From JAFASC01 sp034669505 (GTDB taxonomy: Bacteria; Pseudomonadota; Alphaproteobacteria; Rhizobiales; Beijerinckiaceae), in assembly GCA_034669505.1 (NCBI GenBank), contig JAXDNJ010000052.1:1-52286 (forward strand): a DNA stretch of 52,286 bases, read 5' to 3'. How positions within the stretch are numbered: position 1 is the stretch's first letter; the number at the start of each line of letters is the position of its first letter. This document shows, in pieces, positions 48,507-52,286 of the stretch. Below the pieces are notes generated by a model, which saw nothing but the letters and a program-made list of their open reading frames with translations, ran no database searches and had not been told where the DNA came from. Both the position numbers and the translations under genes were made by a program.

Positions 48507-49415
48507 TCAAGACACCTCTCCGGTATCAGGATCGATCTTGCGCGTTTCTAATTGGTCGCCGAAAACGATCACATCGGCGTCCCCGAATCCGGACAGGATG
48601 AGTTCGGCCACGCGTCGGGATGTTACAACACTTTCCTGCTCGATCCGAGTGATGTCATAAGTGATCTCTGCATAGTCAAAACTTATAGGCGCCTCTCCCG
48701 AAATAGCGATTTCCCAACCATTGCTGGGGACTTTGATGGTGAGTTTGTCGCGGTTCTCGGTAAGAGGAATCGCTTTGCTCATTTCCGCACTCATAAATCG
48801 GTTGAAATGCACGCGTTCTGTGCCTCTAATCATGTAAACAGCGTCGGAGAGATGAATTCCCCCGGGACTGTGTAGTTTCTGCATCGCCTTAAAAAATCGT
48901 AGCTTCTCTTGTTCATTTGGGACAGCAATGTTCATCTGAGGGTTTGCTGGCATAAGAGCGATAATGTTTAGGACGATCGTTTTGATGCGGCCCTCCCAGT
49001 CCTTGTCCTCAAAGGCTCTGAGAATTACTACCTTTATACCTTTCGCTTTAGCAAACTTTGCGGCGTCCTGCGTGAATCCGTTACAACTGATTATGATCGC
49101 CTCGTCAGCCTTGGTATCTTCTGCGACTGCCCAGAAGCTCCTAACGATGTCGAGACCTACCTTATCTCCAGAAACATCAAAATCCTTACATTCTATGACA
49201 ACTCTTCGCTTCGTGCCATTCACGACAATTTCAACATCGATTTGATGAGCGACGTCCGAATCACCTACGAGCGAAACGTCATGAATCACGACATTTCGTT
49301 CTTCTAATGCTTTGAAGACCATTGCCGCCAAGCGCTCGTATCGAGTGCCGGCCTTAGTTGTGAGGATTTTCCCGAACTTATCGTGGAGCTCGTCATAACG
49401 TGAGCGCGTAACCAT
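48507..49415 (-). CDS. Mrr-like PD-(D/E)XK restriction endonuclease
   Basis: 302 residues. The nuclease core is clear: Glu28 in GTRYERLAAMVFKAL, Asp60 in HQIDVEIVV, and Glu75-Cys-Lys77 in RRVVIECKDF, followed by VRSFWAVAEDTKADEAIIIS and FAKAKGIKVV. This is the Mrr/restriction-endonuclease fold. Beyond 150 lies a separate domain without a known motif (FFKAMQKLHSPGGIH, VHFNRFMSAEMSK), possibly substrate sensing. Mrr-type enzymes cut modified or foreign DNA. Low GC and position beside the AbiTii-like gene suggest a small defence islet; no methyltransferase accompanies it. Confidence 0.85.
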   Translation of the reverse strand: MVTRSRYDELHDKFGKILTTKAGTRYERLAAMVFKALEERNVVIHDVSLVGDSDVAHQIDVEIVVNGTKRRVVIECKDFDVSGDKVGLDIVRSFWAVAEDTKADEAIIISCNGFTQDAAKFAKAKGIKVVILRAFEDKDWEGRIKTIVLNIIALMPANPQMNIAVPNEQEKLRFFKAMQKLHSPGGIHLSDAVYMIRGTERVHFNRFMSAEMSKAIPLTENRDKLTIKVPSNGWEIAISGEAPISFDYAEITYDITRIEQESVVTSRRVAELILSGFGDADVIVFGDQLETRKIDPDTGEVS

Positions 49416-49515
49416 GGAGCTTCTCTATCTGGAATGAGGCCGGCTGTCGGGGAGGTCTCGCGATCATCGGTTAAGCCGGCCGCCTCGATGACGCGCTTAG
49501 CTTAGTCGCCCCCCC

Positions 49516-51969
<2,454 letters not shown>

Positions 51970-52162
51970 GTCTCTCTGTTTGATCTTGGAAAAGGGTGCT
52001 TCCGCGGCCAAGATTCGCGAGGCTTTATCCTACTCGAAAAGAGAAGCGGATTGCACCCCGAAGGGAGCGGTTTTGCGGGGGTTTTCCGGCCATGAAAAGC
52101 GCCCGCAAATCATGCATTTGATATAGGGTCGATGAGGCCGGTTTTTGAGAGCCGGATCGGCG

Positions 52163-52286
52163 CTAATTTGCCGCCGTGATACGCCCCGGCGTGACCCGCA
52201 AAATCTGCGCGCGGTGGGTGAGCTCGGCGAAGGCGGCGTCGTCGGCGCCGCTCATCCAGACCTGGCCGCCAAGCGCTGCGAGCTCG
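52163..52286 (-). CDS. recF: RecF, C-terminal end
   Basis: Only the last 40 residues are in the window: LAALGGQVWMSGADDAAFAE, then LTHRAQILRVTPGRITAAN and TAG. The LGGQxWxTGTD-like pattern and the position before gyrB fit RecF, an SMC-like ATPase that helps load RecA at gaps. The rest of the gene, including the ATP-binding site, lies beyond the window. About 190 bases separate it from gyrB and may hold the gyrB promoter. Confidence 0.88.
   Translation of the reverse strand, partial: ELAALGGQVWMSGADDAAFAELTHRAQILRVTPGRITAAN

Overview
This is a 52.3-kb stretch of a GC-rich alphaproteobacterial chromosome, most likely a Hyphomicrobiales member near the Bradyrhizobium/Xanthobacteraceae groups. 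The lineage call is inference. It rests on the gene families, a membrane-bound ferritin (MbfA) preceded by an Irr/ICE-type operator, a DnaX without most of its zinc-finger cysteines, and dispersed CTCTCCC-type palindromes. Most of the window is ordinary core genome, with accessory islets between the core blocks.

Layout. 1-2108: the end of a CnoX-like chaperedoxin, a LON-domain protein, a small secreted protein, a Trm112-like protein and a small conserved protein. 2145-3440: an IS110-family element lying between two palindromic repeats. 3491-5722: a cytochrome P450 converging on mbfA. 5744-8743: recR, ybaB, dnaX and the SRP RNA gene. 8852-12444: nudC-queC, an SMR transporter, and kdsB-pheA. 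12645-19312: a membrane-anchored cytochrome c and a complete yejABEF-type peptide importer, ending in a strong hairpin.

19323-33319 is the main accessory locus. It holds a 3521-residue protein with a beta-helix, an HExxHxxGxxD metalloprotease motif, many VNDAPV repeats and six C-terminal ~39-residue repeats. Divergent from it are three tandem phage-tail-collar paralogues and a GNAT acetyltransferase, which converge on a DUF6916 gene and a coupled partner. No phage structural or lysis genes are present, so this looks like a domesticated or surface/secretion-related locus of unknown function and the best candidate here for an undescribed system.

33649-44769 returns to core and metabolic genes: def-fmt-truA, a secreted beta-propeller protein, a higBA toxin-antitoxin pair, a creatininase-family protein, a frameshifted EamA transporter, two SDR dehydrogenases, a metallo-beta-lactamase-fold hydrolase, mpg, a lytic transglycosylase and a 3-oxoadipyl-CoA-type thiolase. 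44798-49415 is a repeat-rich accessory zone: a candidate toxin/immunity pair (an LPAGxPGGGQW protein with a DUF6968-like partner), a truncated inverted copy of the P450 5' region, two copies of a small MITE-like repeat, gene remnants, and a lower-GC pair resembling defence genes (an AbiTii-like protein and an Mrr-like PD-(D/E)XK nuclease). 49516-52286 is gyrB and the 3' end of recF.

All assignments come from reading the sequence and from family knowledge; no database search was run. Where a start codon was ambiguous, the choice is explained in the entry.
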